Source of the DNA: Roseburia sp.
GTDB taxonomy: Bacteria > Bacillota > Clostridia > Lachnospirales > Lachnospiraceae
NCBI GenBank assembly: GCA_017626625.1
Contig: JAGAIK010000652.1
Span: 1-5,477, forward strand
DNA length: 5,477 nucleotides
Reading direction: 5' to 3'
Part shown: positions 1 to 5,477 of the stretch, in pieces
How the letters are laid out: each line of letters starts with the position of its first letter
How positions within the stretch are numbered: the stretch's first letter is position 1
Translations under genes and position numbers: made by a program
The notes under the pieces: model-generated
Databases searched by the model: none
What the model saw: the letters and a program-made list of their open reading frames with translations, nothing else
Told to the model about the DNA's origin: nothing

Positions 1-272
1 CCGCAAAGCACCTGCGGAAAAGCATTGCAAGCCAACATAGCCCCTTCCCCGGTTCCGCATCCCGTAATCACAAAATCAGCCGCCCCGGAATTAATCAGAA
101 CCGCCGCAAGAATACCATTCTGCACATAAGTAAGCTGGTGCTCATCCTCCGCAGAATACATCCCATAGTTAAACACCTCATGTTCCATCGGCTCCACCAC
201 CGATTTTAACGTAGCGCAAACCATCTCATTCTTCGCCGCCTGACTATTCTCATTAATTAAAGCAATCTTCAT
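1..272 (-). CDS. RpiB/LacA/LacB-family sugar isomerase, DhuI-like (partial, 3' end outside window)
   Basis: Ninety codons of the N-terminal part are present, beginning MKIALINENSQAAKNE; the gene runs off the left edge. The start at 272 is preceded by GGAAAGGA at suitable distance. Residues 69-77 (ITGCGTGEG) form the phosphate/sugar-binding loop typical of RpiB-type isomerases, with Cys72 where RpiB has its catalytic cysteine. From family knowledge, the opening and the GCGTG loop closely resemble DhuI, a streptococcal RpiB-superfamily enzyme that isomerises 4-deoxy-L-threo-5-hexosulose uronate (DHU) released from unsaturated glucuronate. The neighbour kduI acts on the same compound, which favours DHU isomerase over ribose-5-phosphate or galactose-6-phosphate isomerase. 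That substrate is inferred. The protein should be cytosolic and about 210 residues when complete. It could be co-transcribed from kduI or use its own promoter in the 445-bp gap upstream. Confidence 0.85.
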   Translation of the reverse strand, partial: MKIALINENSQAAKNEMVCATLKSVVEPMEHEVFNYGMYSAEDEHQLTYVQNGILAAVLINSGAADFVITGCGTGEGAMLACNAFPQVLC

Positions 273-391
273 CTCAAAAATATCCTTTCCTTTTTGTAAT
301 CATTAACTAATTGCGATAATTTCACATATCACCTTGCACATTTTTATTAGATGTGTCAAAGAATGCTGTACTCTAAAATATTAAAAGGTAC

Positions 392-425
392 AAATTTCGC
401 AATCACTTATTATAATTTGCAATCA
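392..425 (+). repeat. Direct repeat of AATTT(C)GCAATCA, with an inverted relative at 310-322
   Basis: AAATTTCGCAATCA (392-405) and AATTTGCAATCA (414-425) are near-identical direct repeats whose GCAATCA cores are 20 bp apart, about two helical turns. A third related copy in the opposite orientation is ATTGCGATAATTT at 310-322. They overlap the candidate promoter region upstream of the DhuI-like gene, so a regulator-binding role is possible. No known operator consensus is recognised, and the AT-rich composition makes chance similarity a real alternative. Confidence 0.35.
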
Positions 426-451
426 TATTATTTACCTGTGAAACATGCCAA
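422..451 (-). promoter_or_regulatory. Possible promoter for the DhuI-like gene
   Basis: On the minus strand TTGGCA (446-451) and TATGAT (422-427) are separated by 18 bp. A second option nearby is TTGCGA (397-402), 16 bp, TATTTT (375-380), and a perfect TATAAT lies at about 409-414 without a good -35 box. Any of these would give the isomerase gene an AT-rich leader of roughly 100-145 nt. The gap 273-717 otherwise holds only the short repeats listed next and the long palindrome; I see no convincing gene in it. In AT-rich DNA such boxes arise easily by chance, so this is tentative. Confidence 0.35.
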
Positions 452-533
452 GCGTCCTCTTCGCCATCACAGTAAAAAATATCCAATACAAACCCCCGTA
501 ACGTTTTATATACGAATACCTAAAATATGTCTC

Positions 534-688
534 CTAAAAGCCAGCCCGGACTTGCAGATGTTTTCTGACAGACCCTTCCAAGGACGCCGGTACTTAGCGA
601 GGTGTTTTCGAGCTTAGTACCGCTGCGCCCTTGGGGAGCGGGAGCGTGTCTGACAGAAAATATCTGCAAGTCCGGGCGTCCCTTTTAG
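534..688. repeat. Long imperfect palindrome between kduI and the DhuI-like gene (possible dispersed repeat or structured RNA)
   Basis: The arms fold as nested stems. CTAAAAG (534-540) pairs with CTTTTAG (682-688). A 30-nt arm at 544-573 pairs with 648-677 with only two non-Watson-Crick positions. CCAAGG (578-583) pairs with CCTTGG (629-634), CGC (585-587) with GCG (625-627), and CGGTACT (588-594) with AGTACCG (616-622), continuing imperfectly to a loop near 602-608. One internal loop is lopsided: 4 nt (574-577) against 13 nt (635-647), the longer side lying within a tandem GGGAGC copy (634-645). The element is clearly more GC-rich than its surroundings. Neither strand has a T-run after the hairpin, so it is not a standard terminator. 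No clear target-site duplication or open reading frame was found. It lies 29 bp past the kduI stop in the sense of transcription, so it would be part of any kduI-isomerase transcript. Confidence 0.8.
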
Positions 689-717
689 AAAACCTATAAA
701 AACATTCCTATCATCCG

Positions 718-1581
718 TTACATCAAATCCTTCATCTCAACCCCATCCATATCATCAAAATCCTGGTTCTCCCCAACCATACCCCAAATAAAGGTATAAG
801 CCTGGGTTCCGCACCCGGAATGGATAGACCAGCTTGGAGAAATCACCGCCTGCTCATTTCTCATCACAATGTGTCGTGTCTCTGTGGGCTCGCCCATGTA
901 GTGCATCACAAGGGCATCCTCCGGCATATCAAAATACAGATAAACCTCCATACGTCTGTCATGGGTGTGGCAGGGCATGGTATTCCAGACACTTCCCGGC
1001 TCTAATTTCGTCATACCCATCTCTAACTGGCAGCTCTCCACCTGACCCGGCAGAATGTATTTGCAGATGGTTCTGTGGTTTGCAGTCTCCAAAGAACCAA
1101 GCTCCACCTTATTGCAGTCTTTCACGATAACAACGCCGTCCTCCGGTGTCCCTTCCGGTTTGATTAAAACAGTAGGATAGGTCATATGCGCCGGAGCGCT
1201 GTTTAAATAAAATTTTGCCGGAGCAGAAGCGGATTCGCTGGCAAAGGAAATATCCTTAGAACCCATTCCTATGTACATTCCCTCTTTGTGTCCGACCTTA
1301 TATTCTTTCCCGTCAATGGTGATGGTTCCGGCACCGCCGATATTGATAACCCCAAGCTCACGTCTCTCGCAGAAATACTGTGCGCGAAGCTCGTCGCCTG
1401 CGGTGAGAACCAGGGTTTTATTTACAGGAACAGCGGAACCGGTGATGATACGGTCAATATGGCTGTATACTAATTTGATTTCGTCTGCCTGAAATAAATC
1501 GTCAATTAAAAATTCTTCTCTCAAACGCTCTGTGGTGTAGTGTTTCACATCCTTTGGGGATGCGGCTGTTCTAAGTTCCAT
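718..1581 (-). CDS. kduI: 5-dehydro-4-deoxy-D-glucuronate isomerase (DHU ketol-isomerase)
   Basis: The enzyme interconverts 4-deoxy-L-threo-5-hexosulose uronate and 3-deoxy-D-glycero-2,5-hexodiulosonate in the cytosol. This is the step after unsaturated oligouronides from pectin (or similar polysaccharides) are cleaved; a KduD-type reductase would follow to give KDG. The protein is 287 residues against 278 in E. coli. It shows the family's zinc-binding cupin motif [16 protein letters not shown] (205-220): His205, His207, Glu212 and, in SPSWSIHSG, His254. These match the known E. coli ligands (196, 198, 203, 245) with a constant offset of nine, so the C-terminal domain is intact. The start at 1581 has GGAG eight bases upstream; the stop is TAA. 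It lies 200 bp after uxaC, with a strong hairpin in that gap, and 445 bp before the DhuI-like gene. Some E. coli work also gives KduI activity on hexuronates, which would suit this locus. Confidence 0.96.
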   Translation of the reverse strand: MELRTAASPKDVKHYTTERLREEFLIDDLFQADEIKLVYSHIDRIITGSAVPVNKTLVLTAGDELRAQYFCERRELGVINIGGAGTITIDGKEYKVGHKEGMYIGMGSKDISFASESASAPAKFYLNSAPAHMTYPTVLIKPEGTPEDGVVIVKDCNKVELGSLETANHRTICKYILPGQVESCQLEMGMTKLEPGSVWNTMPCHTHDRRMEVYLYFDMPEDALVMHYMGEPTETRHIVMRNEQAVISPSWSIHSGCGTQAYTFIWGMVGENQDFDDMDGVEMKDLM

Positions 1582-1693
1582 GATAAAATCTCCTTTACAA
1601 AATCAATGATTCTTCTAAAATTTCAGTGTTTCCCGGCGAAAAACTTTTATAGATATGCCGGACAAGATACAACTTTCCAAAGAAACAAATTCC

Positions 1694-1770
1694 GCAGAAA
1701 ATGCCCGGAACTACCGGACACGTCATGGTTCAAACTTCCATCCTTGTACCGGTTATCCGAACATTTCTGC
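1694..1770. other. Extended hairpin in the uxaC-kduI gap
   Basis: About 26 base pairs can form in 77 nt. GCAGAAAATG (1694-1703) pairs with CATTTCTGC (1762-1770) with one bulged A. CGGA (1706-1709) pairs with TCCG (1756-1759), and TA (1712-1713) with TA (1754-1755). CCGGACA (1714-1720) pairs with TGTACCGG (1745-1752) with one bulge, and ATGG (1725-1728) with CCAT (1738-1741), around a 9-nt loop. In the direction of transcription it starts 12 nt after the uxaC stop. The following DNA reads GGAATTTGTTTCTTTGG, which lacks a proper T-tract, so full intrinsic termination is doubtful. A partial terminator, an RNA processing or 3'-end protection element, or an intergenic repeat are all possible. A kduI promoter downstream of it (for example TATAAA at about 1645-1650 on the minus strand) is weakly supported. 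Confidence 0.6.
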
Positions 1771-1781
1771 AAATGCTATTT

Positions 1782-3188
1782 TTATAAATTAAAACCAAAA
1801 TATTTCACAGCGTTGTTGTAGCAGATACCCTTTACGATTTCCTCTAAAGTCTCGTAATCAGCCGGAAACTCGCCGTTCTCTACCCAGTTTCCGATTAAGT
1901 TGCAGAGGATTCTGCGGAAATAATCGTGGCGGGTATAAGATAAGAAACTTCTGGAGTCTGTCAGCATTCCCACGAAGCCGGAGAGATTTCCTAAATTAGC
2001 CAGGGAAATCATCTGGTCCTGCATACCAACCTTGTGGTCATTGAACCACCATGCGGAGCCCTGCTGGATTTTTGCAACAGCGGTAGAATCCTGGAAGCAG
2101 CCTAAAATCGTGCCGATTGCCTGGTTGTCGTTTGGATTTAAGCTGTAAATGATGGTTTTCGGCAGATTGCCCTTCTGATTTAAAGCGTTTAAGTAGTCTG
2201 CCATTTCGGAGGACGGAGCGTAGTTGTTGATACAGTCATATCCGGTTTCCGGTCCGAGACGGTCAAACATCGGTGTGTTGTTGTCACGTTTACAGCCATA
2301 ATGAAGCTGCATGACCCAGTTGCGGTCTGCGTACTGGTTTCCAACGAAAATCATAAATGCTGTCTTGAATTTCAGTTCTTCTTCACGGGTAACAGCATTT
2401 CCTGCCAGACGTTTTGCAAAGATAGCCTCAATTTCCTCGTCAGAAGCGGGAGCGTACATCACATACTCTAAGGCGTGGTCGGAAACGCTGCATCCCATAG
2501 AAGCAAAGAAGTCCATACGGTTGCAGAGCGCTTTCTTTAAATCTGCGAAAGTAGCGATGGAAACGCCGGAAACCTCTGCCAACTGTGCAATGTAATCGGT
2601 ATAAGTTACTTTTTCGATGTTCATAGCCTTGTCAGGACGCCATGCCGGAAGCACCTGAACGTCAAAGGAGCTGTCCTCTGCGATTTTTTTGTGCCACTCC
2701 AGGCTGTCCACCGGGTCATCAGTGGTGCAGATTAAGGTAACGTTGGACTGTTTGATGATATTGCGGACGGTCATATCCGGTTCCGCAAGTCTTTTGTTGC
2801 ATAACTCCCAGACTTCCTCAGCGGTATTTTTGTTTAATACGCCGTTGTAGCCGAAATATTTCTTTAATTCCAGGTGGCTCCAGTGGAAGAGCGGGTTGCC
2901 GATGGCTTTGCCAAGCACCTCTGCCCATTTGAGGAATTTTTCCTTGTCGGAGGCATCCCCGGTGATGTATTTTTCATCTACGCCGCAGGAACGCATAAAA
3001 CGCCATTTGTAATGGTCGCCGCCTAACCATACCTGTGTAATATTTTCAAACTGGCGGTCCTCATAGATTTCCTGCGGATTGATATGGCAGTGATAATCTA
3101 AGATAGGCGTGGTTTCCGCATAGTCGTGGTAGAGCTTCTGTGCGGTTTCAGTCTGCAGTAAAAAGTTTTCATCCATAAATTGTTTCAT
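1782..3188 (-). CDS. uxaC: Glucuronate/galacturonate (uronate) isomerase
   Basis: UxaC interconverts D-glucuronate and D-fructuronate, and D-galacturonate and D-tagaturonate, as the first cytosolic step of hexuronate breakdown. The protein has 468 residues, matching the roughly 470 of the E. coli enzyme, so it is full length. It belongs to the amidohydrolase-like (beta/alpha)8 superfamily. Visible family landmarks are DYHCHINPQE with the His33-x-His35 metal pair, GDHYKWRFMR (57-66), CTTDDP (154-159), LPAWRPDKA (180-188), GCSVSDHAL (232-240), MQLHYG (293-298), WWFND (380-384), and a C-terminal block MLTDSRSF (408-415) followed by SYTRHDYFRR (417-426). The start at 3188 has GGAGGG eight bases upstream; an internal Met5 is a less likely start. 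Only 40 bp, without a terminator, separate it from the LacI-type gene upstream, so the two are probably one transcript. Confidence 0.98.
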   Translation of the reverse strand: MKQFMDENFLLQTETAQKLYHDYAETTPILDYHCHINPQEIYEDRQFENITQVWLGGDHYKWRFMRSCGVDEKYITGDASDKEKFLKWAEVLGKAIGNPLFHWSHLELKKYFGYNGVLNKNTAEEVWELCNKRLAEPDMTVRNIIKQSNVTLICTTDDPVDSLEWHKKIAEDSSFDVQVLPAWRPDKAMNIEKVTYTDYIAQLAEVSGVSIATFADLKKALCNRMDFFASMGCSVSDHALEYVMYAPASDEEIEAIFAKRLAGNAVTREEELKFKTAFMIFVGNQYADRNWVMQLHYGCKRDNNTPMFDRLGPETGYDCINNYAPSSEMADYLNALNQKGNLPKTIIYSLNPNDNQAIGTILGCFQDSTAVAKIQQGSAWWFNDHKVGMQDQMISLANLGNLSGFVGMLTDSRSFLSYTRHDYFRRILCNLIGNWVENGEFPADYETLEEIVKGICYNNAVKYFGFNL

Positions 3189-3228
3189 TTTGTTTTCCCT
3201 CCATAAATAAAAATGAATGATACTCTAT

Positions 3229-4236
3229 TTAAAATATAGTAGTTCCGCGTTTAATTAGTTTGCCCGAAAAAACGGACTGCTTGGGCATTTCCTCCCCGGC
3301 AAGGACGCCGAGAAGAGTCTGCACCAACTGATGAGTCTGGGATTCCAAACGGTTGTCCACAGAAGTCAGCTCCGGAGTGCAGCAGCAGGTCAGCATGGAA
3401 TTATTATACCCAATGACGGATAAATCTTCCGGAATGCGGATACCGCGTTTGCCTGCGCTTTTGATGGCGCCGATGGCAAGGGAATCGTCTGCGGCAATCA
3501 CGCCGTGGAAAGAAACCTGCCGGGCGATGGAATCCACAAAGGTCGAGATGTCCTTGACACGCTGCGGGTCGCCGTTATAGTAGAAAATCAGCTTTTCGTA
3601 ATCCGGAACATGATTGTCCTCCATAGCCGCAATGAAACCGGTGCGTTTTTTTACACCGCTGTAGGAATCTGAATTGTACAGATATAAGATATCCGAAATT
3701 CCCGCATTCAGCATGGAAGAAGCCGCTTCATACATTGCCGTGTAATCATCGCAAAGGGTGCTGTAAACATTGGGGTAGTCATAAGCTGCATTTAAAAGCA
3801 TGGTGGGTATCTGGGAAGAGATATCCTTAATGTACTGGTTTTCGTCCTCGTTTGTGCCGATAAAGTTAGAACCTACCAGAATAATGCCGTCCACCTTTTT
3901 GGAAAGAATCAAATCCACATAGGTTCTTTTGATATCTAAGTTGTAGCCGGTACAGCAGAGGATGGATTCATAACCGTTTGCCTGTAACTCCTGCTCTAAA
4001 TAATAGACTGCTTTGGCAAGAAACAGGTCGGAAGAGTCCGCACATAAAATACCGATGGTTTTGAGCGAATGAAGTCCCATACCCCTGGCAAAGGCGTTGG
4101 GGGTATAATCATACTTCTCAATGATATCCATCACCTTTTTTTTCGTGGCGGGGCGGACTTTGTCACTTCCGTTTAAAACACGGGAAACAGTGGCAATGGA
4201 AACGCCTGCCTTTTTTGAAATGTCATAAATCGTCAT
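3229..4236 (-). CDS. LacI-family transcriptional regulator, probable hexuronate-responsive repressor
   Basis: The 335-residue protein has the full LacI/GalR layout. An N-terminal helix-turn-helix (residues 2-24) contains IYDISKKAGVSIATVSRVLN. A hinge segment with YTPNAFARGM (44-53) follows, then a periplasmic-binding-protein-like effector domain from about residue 58 (LKTIGILCADSSD) to the end. Typical effector-domain signatures are KVDGIILVG (114-122), KKRTGF (196-201), FHGVIAADDSLAIGAIK (243-259), and VIGYNNS (274-280) with PELTSVDN (288-295). The run Cys284-Cys285-Cys286 in the usually variable loop is unusual. The start at 4236 has GGGAG eight bases upstream. It leads the uxaC operon and is divergent from uxaB, which parallels ExuR, the LacI-type regulator of the Bacillus exu genes. 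I infer that it senses a hexuronate or a pathway intermediate and controls both transcripts, perhaps including itself. The inducer and exact orthology cannot be read from the sequence. Confidence 0.93.
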   Translation of the reverse strand: MTIYDISKKAGVSIATVSRVLNGSDKVRPATKKKVMDIIEKYDYTPNAFARGMGLHSLKTIGILCADSSDLFLAKAVYYLEQELQANGYESILCCTGYNLDIKRTYVDLILSKKVDGIILVGSNFIGTNEDENQYIKDISSQIPTMLLNAAYDYPNVYSTLCDDYTAMYEAASSMLNAGISDILYLYNSDSYSGVKKRTGFIAAMEDNHVPDYEKLIFYYNGDPQRVKDISTFVDSIARQVSFHGVIAADDSLAIGAIKSAGKRGIRIPEDLSVIGYNNSMLTCCCTPELTSVDNRLESQTHQLVQTLLGVLAGEEMPKQSVFSGKLIKRGTTIF

Positions 4237-4308
4237 GAGTAAACTCCCGTAACAGTGATTAGGATAAAGTCCGGCAAAGTCAGTGCGCCGAATTTACATA
4301 ACCACGAA

Positions 4309-4323
4309 TTGTAAGCGCTTTCA
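4309..4323 (-). promoter_or_regulatory. cre/LacI-type operator in the leader of the regulator-uxaC transcript
   Basis: TTGTAAGCGCTTTCA fits the 15-position cre consensus WTGNAANCGNWNNCW at every fixed position, with a central CG at 4316-4317. It lies 73-87 bp upstream of the regulator's start and about 50-60 bp downstream of the predicted transcription start, a position suited to roadblock repression. Because LacI-family operators resemble cre sites, it could serve CcpA (catabolite repression), the local LacI-type protein (autoregulation), or both. Confidence 0.7.
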
Positions 4324-4358
4324 TAAAGGATGAAAGCAGGATAAATGGCAATGAAAGC
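4317..4358. repeat. Three copies of the ATGAAAGC motif (one inverted) overlapping the operator
   Basis: GCTTTCAT (4317-4324) and ATGAAAGC (4330-4337) form an 8-bp inverted repeat with a 5-bp gap; ATGAAAGCAG then recurs at 4351-4360. The two same-strand copies are 21 bp apart, two helical turns. The first half overlaps the cre-like site. The cluster lies between the regulator operon's predicted promoter and its start codon, so it could be a second operator or a small leader hairpin. No matching regulator is recognised. Confidence 0.5.
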
Positions 4359-4378
4359 AGTTTCACGCCTTTGACTGT

Positions 4379-4407
4379 ATTATACAATATGAAAAAAAAG
4401 AAAGCAA
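4379..4407 (-). promoter_or_regulatory. Promoter of the regulator-uxaC operon
   Basis: On the minus strand TTGCTT (4402-4407) is followed after exactly 17 bp by a perfect TATAAT (4379-4384). The spacer contains a run of eight T. The predicted transcription start, near 4372, leaves a leader of about 135 nt containing the cre-like operator and the ATGAAAGC repeats. It is the best sigma-A-type promoter seen in the window. Confidence 0.7.
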
Positions 4408-4500
4408 CCAGTTTCCGAAGAAAAATGGCAAAAATATAAAAAATGTAAGCCTGCGGAAAAAGAAAATAGATAAAATTACTAAATTGTGCAAAATTACATA

Positions 4501-4530
4501 TTGACTAATTGCCGAAAAGGTGTAAAAATA
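4501..4530 (+). promoter_or_regulatory. Probable promoter of uxaB
   Basis: TTGACT (4501-4506) is a near-consensus -35 box. The -10 candidates TAAAAA (4523-4528, 16-bp spacer) and AAAATA (4525-4530, 18-bp spacer) are imperfect. The implied transcription start at about 4535-4540 falls inside the operator at 4535-4549, a classical repression arrangement that supports the assignment. The leader to the uxaB start would be about 120 nt. Confidence 0.5.
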
Positions 4531-4534
4531 GATG

Positions 4535-4549
4535 ATGTAAACGCTTACA
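4535..4549 (+). promoter_or_regulatory. cre/LacI-type operator at the uxaB transcription start
   Basis: ATGTAAACGCTTACA matches the cre consensus at all fixed positions. Its 14-bp core TGTAAACGCTTACA is a near-perfect palindrome around CG at 4542-4543. It sits just downstream of the predicted uxaB -10 box and 107 bp before the start codon. Its strong symmetry suits binding by the divergent LacI-type protein as well as by CcpA. Its centre is 226 bp from that of the second site at 4309-4323. Extra half-site-like words occur at 4444-4450 (TGTAAGC) and 4581-4587 (TGTAAAC). Confidence 0.75.
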
Positions 4550-4655
4550 AAACAACAGAGTGCAGCATAGAGCTACATAGTGTAAACAATAGATTGCGGG
4601 CAGAAAGGCAAATCTGTTGAAAAAATGTAATCTTTTAAAATACCAGGAGGATACC

Positions 4656-5477
4656 ATGGAATTATTAAGCAAAGCAAAAACAGGAAAAAAAGAAAGACCA
4701 GTCAAAGTGTTACAGTTTGGTGAGGGAAACTTCCTTCGTGCCTTCGTTGACTACATGATTGATATTGCCAACGAGCAGGGCAAATTCGACGGAGACATCG
4801 TTCTTGTAAAACCAATCGAGTTTGGTACATTAGAGCGTTTCCATGACCAGGAGTGCCAGTACACCGTACAGTTGAGAGGTATCGTGGACGGAGAGCCGAA
4901 GAGAATTAACCGTGTTGTCACCAGCGTGACGGATGTGGTTGACGCTTATAACGAGTATGAGAAATATGCAGATTTTGCAAAACTTGATACCTTACGTTTC
5001 ATCGTTTCCAACACCACAGAGGCAGGTATCGTCTATGATGATACAGACCGTCTTGAGATGAACCCGCCGAAATCCTATCCGGGCAAACTGACCAAATTCT
5101 TATATGAGAGATACAAACATTTCAACGGGGCAGCGGATAAAGGTCTTATCATGCTTCCGGTGGAGCTGATTGATGACAATGGTATTCATTTAAAAGAGTG
5201 CGTCGTGAAATTAGCAAAACTCTGGAACTTAGAGGAGGAATTTACCGCATGGTTAAACAACGCCTGCGTATTCACCTCTACCTTAGTTGACCGTATCGTA
5301 ACAGGATATCCGAGAGACGAAGCAGAAGAGCTCTGCAAAGAGTTCGGATATCAGGATAACCTGATTGTAACAGGAGAGCCGTTTGCCCTTTGGGTTATCG
5401 AAAGTCCGAGAGACTTAAGCGATGAGTTCCCGCTTCCCGCAGCAGGGCTTCCGGTTATCTTTACCGACAACCAGAAA
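4656..5477 (+). CDS. uxaB: Tagaturonate reductase (altronate oxidoreductase), partial, 3' end outside window
   Basis: UxaB reduces D-tagaturonate to D-altronate with NADH in the cytosol, the step after UxaC for galacturonate. The reading frame is open from ATG 4656 to the right edge, giving 274 codons of a family that is usually about 480 residues. The N-terminal dinucleotide-binding domain of the mannitol dehydrogenase superfamily is present. It shows VLQFGEGNFLRAFVDYMI (18-35), FIVSNTTEAGI (115-125), LPVELIDDNG (167-176), and CVFTSTLVDRIVTGYPRDE (204-222), followed by VTGEPFALWVIE (238-249). The C-terminal domain, which carries the main catalytic residues, lies outside. AGGAGG at 4645-4650, five bases before the ATG, fixes the start. 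A fructuronate reductase (UxuB) is the alternative, but the GEGNFLRAF opening and the TGYPRDE block fit UxaB better. Altronate dehydratase (uxaA) commonly follows. Confidence 0.95.
   Translation, partial: MELLSKAKTGKKERPVKVLQFGEGNFLRAFVDYMIDIANEQGKFDGDIVLVKPIEFGTLERFHDQECQYTVQLRGIVDGEPKRINRVVTSVTDVVDAYNEYEKYADFAKLDTLRFIVSNTTEAGIVYDDTDRLEMNPPKSYPGKLTKFLYERYKHFNGAADKGLIMLPVELIDDNGIHLKECVVKLAKLWNLEEEFTAWLNNACVFTSTLVDRIVTGYPRDEAEELCKEFGYQDNLIVTGEPFALWVIESPRDLSDEFPLPAAGLPVIFTDNQK

Noticed and set aside
336..356. Small hairpin CACAT/ATGTG with an adjacent TTGACA on the minus strand
   Set aside because: No acceptable -10 box lies 16-18 bp from the TTGACA, and a 5-bp stem is not significant.
351..617. 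An 88-residue open frame on the plus strand between the isomerase gene and kduI
   Set aside because: It has no convincing ribosome site, resembles no family, and its second half runs into the long palindrome, whose sequence dictates the residues.
534..688. Reading the large palindrome as a bidirectional intrinsic terminator
   Set aside because: The stems are far longer than usual, and no run of T follows the hairpin on either strand.
820..1492. Several plus-strand open frames opposite kduI
   Set aside because: They are antisense shadows of a full, motif-complete kduI gene and have no independent support.
1633..1661. CCGGC/GCCGG inverted repeat upstream of kduI
   Set aside because: A 5-bp stem with a 19-nt loop is too weak to call as a regulatory structure.
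4553..4619. A riboswitch or leader structure in the uxaB 5' region (CAACAGA 4553-4559 pairing with TCTGTTG 4613-4619)
   Set aside because: Only one 7-bp long-range pairing was found, with no recognised riboswitch core; chance pairing is likely in this region.
4505..4705. A 66-residue minus-strand open frame in the divergent control region
   Set aside because: It overlaps the uxaB start, promoter and operator, and its composition reads as translated AT-rich leader DNA.

Overview
The window looks like a chromosomal hexuronate (pectin, glucuronate or glycosaminoglycan sugar acid) utilisation locus from a Gram-positive Clostridia-type bacterium, most likely a Lachnospiraceae gut commensal. This assignment is inferred, not proven. 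It rests on AT-rich intergenic DNA with strong GGAGG-type ribosome sites, two catabolite-responsive-element (cre)-like operators, a LacI-type regulator beside uxaC and uxaB (an arrangement resembling the Bacillus exu locus), and protein sequences that read like Lachnospiraceae versions of these families.

Layout. Four genes point left on the minus strand, in transcription order: a LacI-family regulator (4236-3229), uxaC uronate isomerase (3188-1782), kduI 4-deoxy-5-hexosulose-uronate isomerase (1581-718) and an RpiB/LacA/LacB-family isomerase cut by the left edge (272-1). The last resembles the streptococcal DhuI enzyme. Pointing right from the same control region is uxaB tagaturonate reductase (4656 onward), cut by the right edge after 274 codons. 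The 419-bp divergent region (4237-4655) carries a good promoter for the regulator operon, a weaker promoter for uxaB, one cre/LacI-type operator for each side, and a three-copy ATGAAAGC motif.

How the genes work together. UxaC converts galacturonate to tagaturonate and glucuronate to fructuronate, and UxaB reduces tagaturonate to altronate, on the way to 2-keto-3-deoxygluconate (KDG). KduI and the DhuI-like protein both belong to families that isomerise the unsaturated-uronate product DHU, the first step of the other branch leading to KDG. The locus therefore joins saturated and unsaturated uronate catabolism under one probable regulator. The altronate dehydratase, the DHU-branch reductase, KDG kinase and KDPG aldolase are not in the window and may lie just outside it.

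Non-coding structure. The two larger gaps inside the minus-strand gene series each hold a long imperfect palindrome. One of about 155 bp (534-688) lies between kduI and the DhuI-like gene. One of about 77 bp (1694-1770) begins 12 bp past the uxaC stop. Neither ends in a convincing T-tract, so neither looks like an ordinary intrinsic terminator. The larger one has the character of a dispersed palindromic repeat or a structured RNA and is the least explained feature here.
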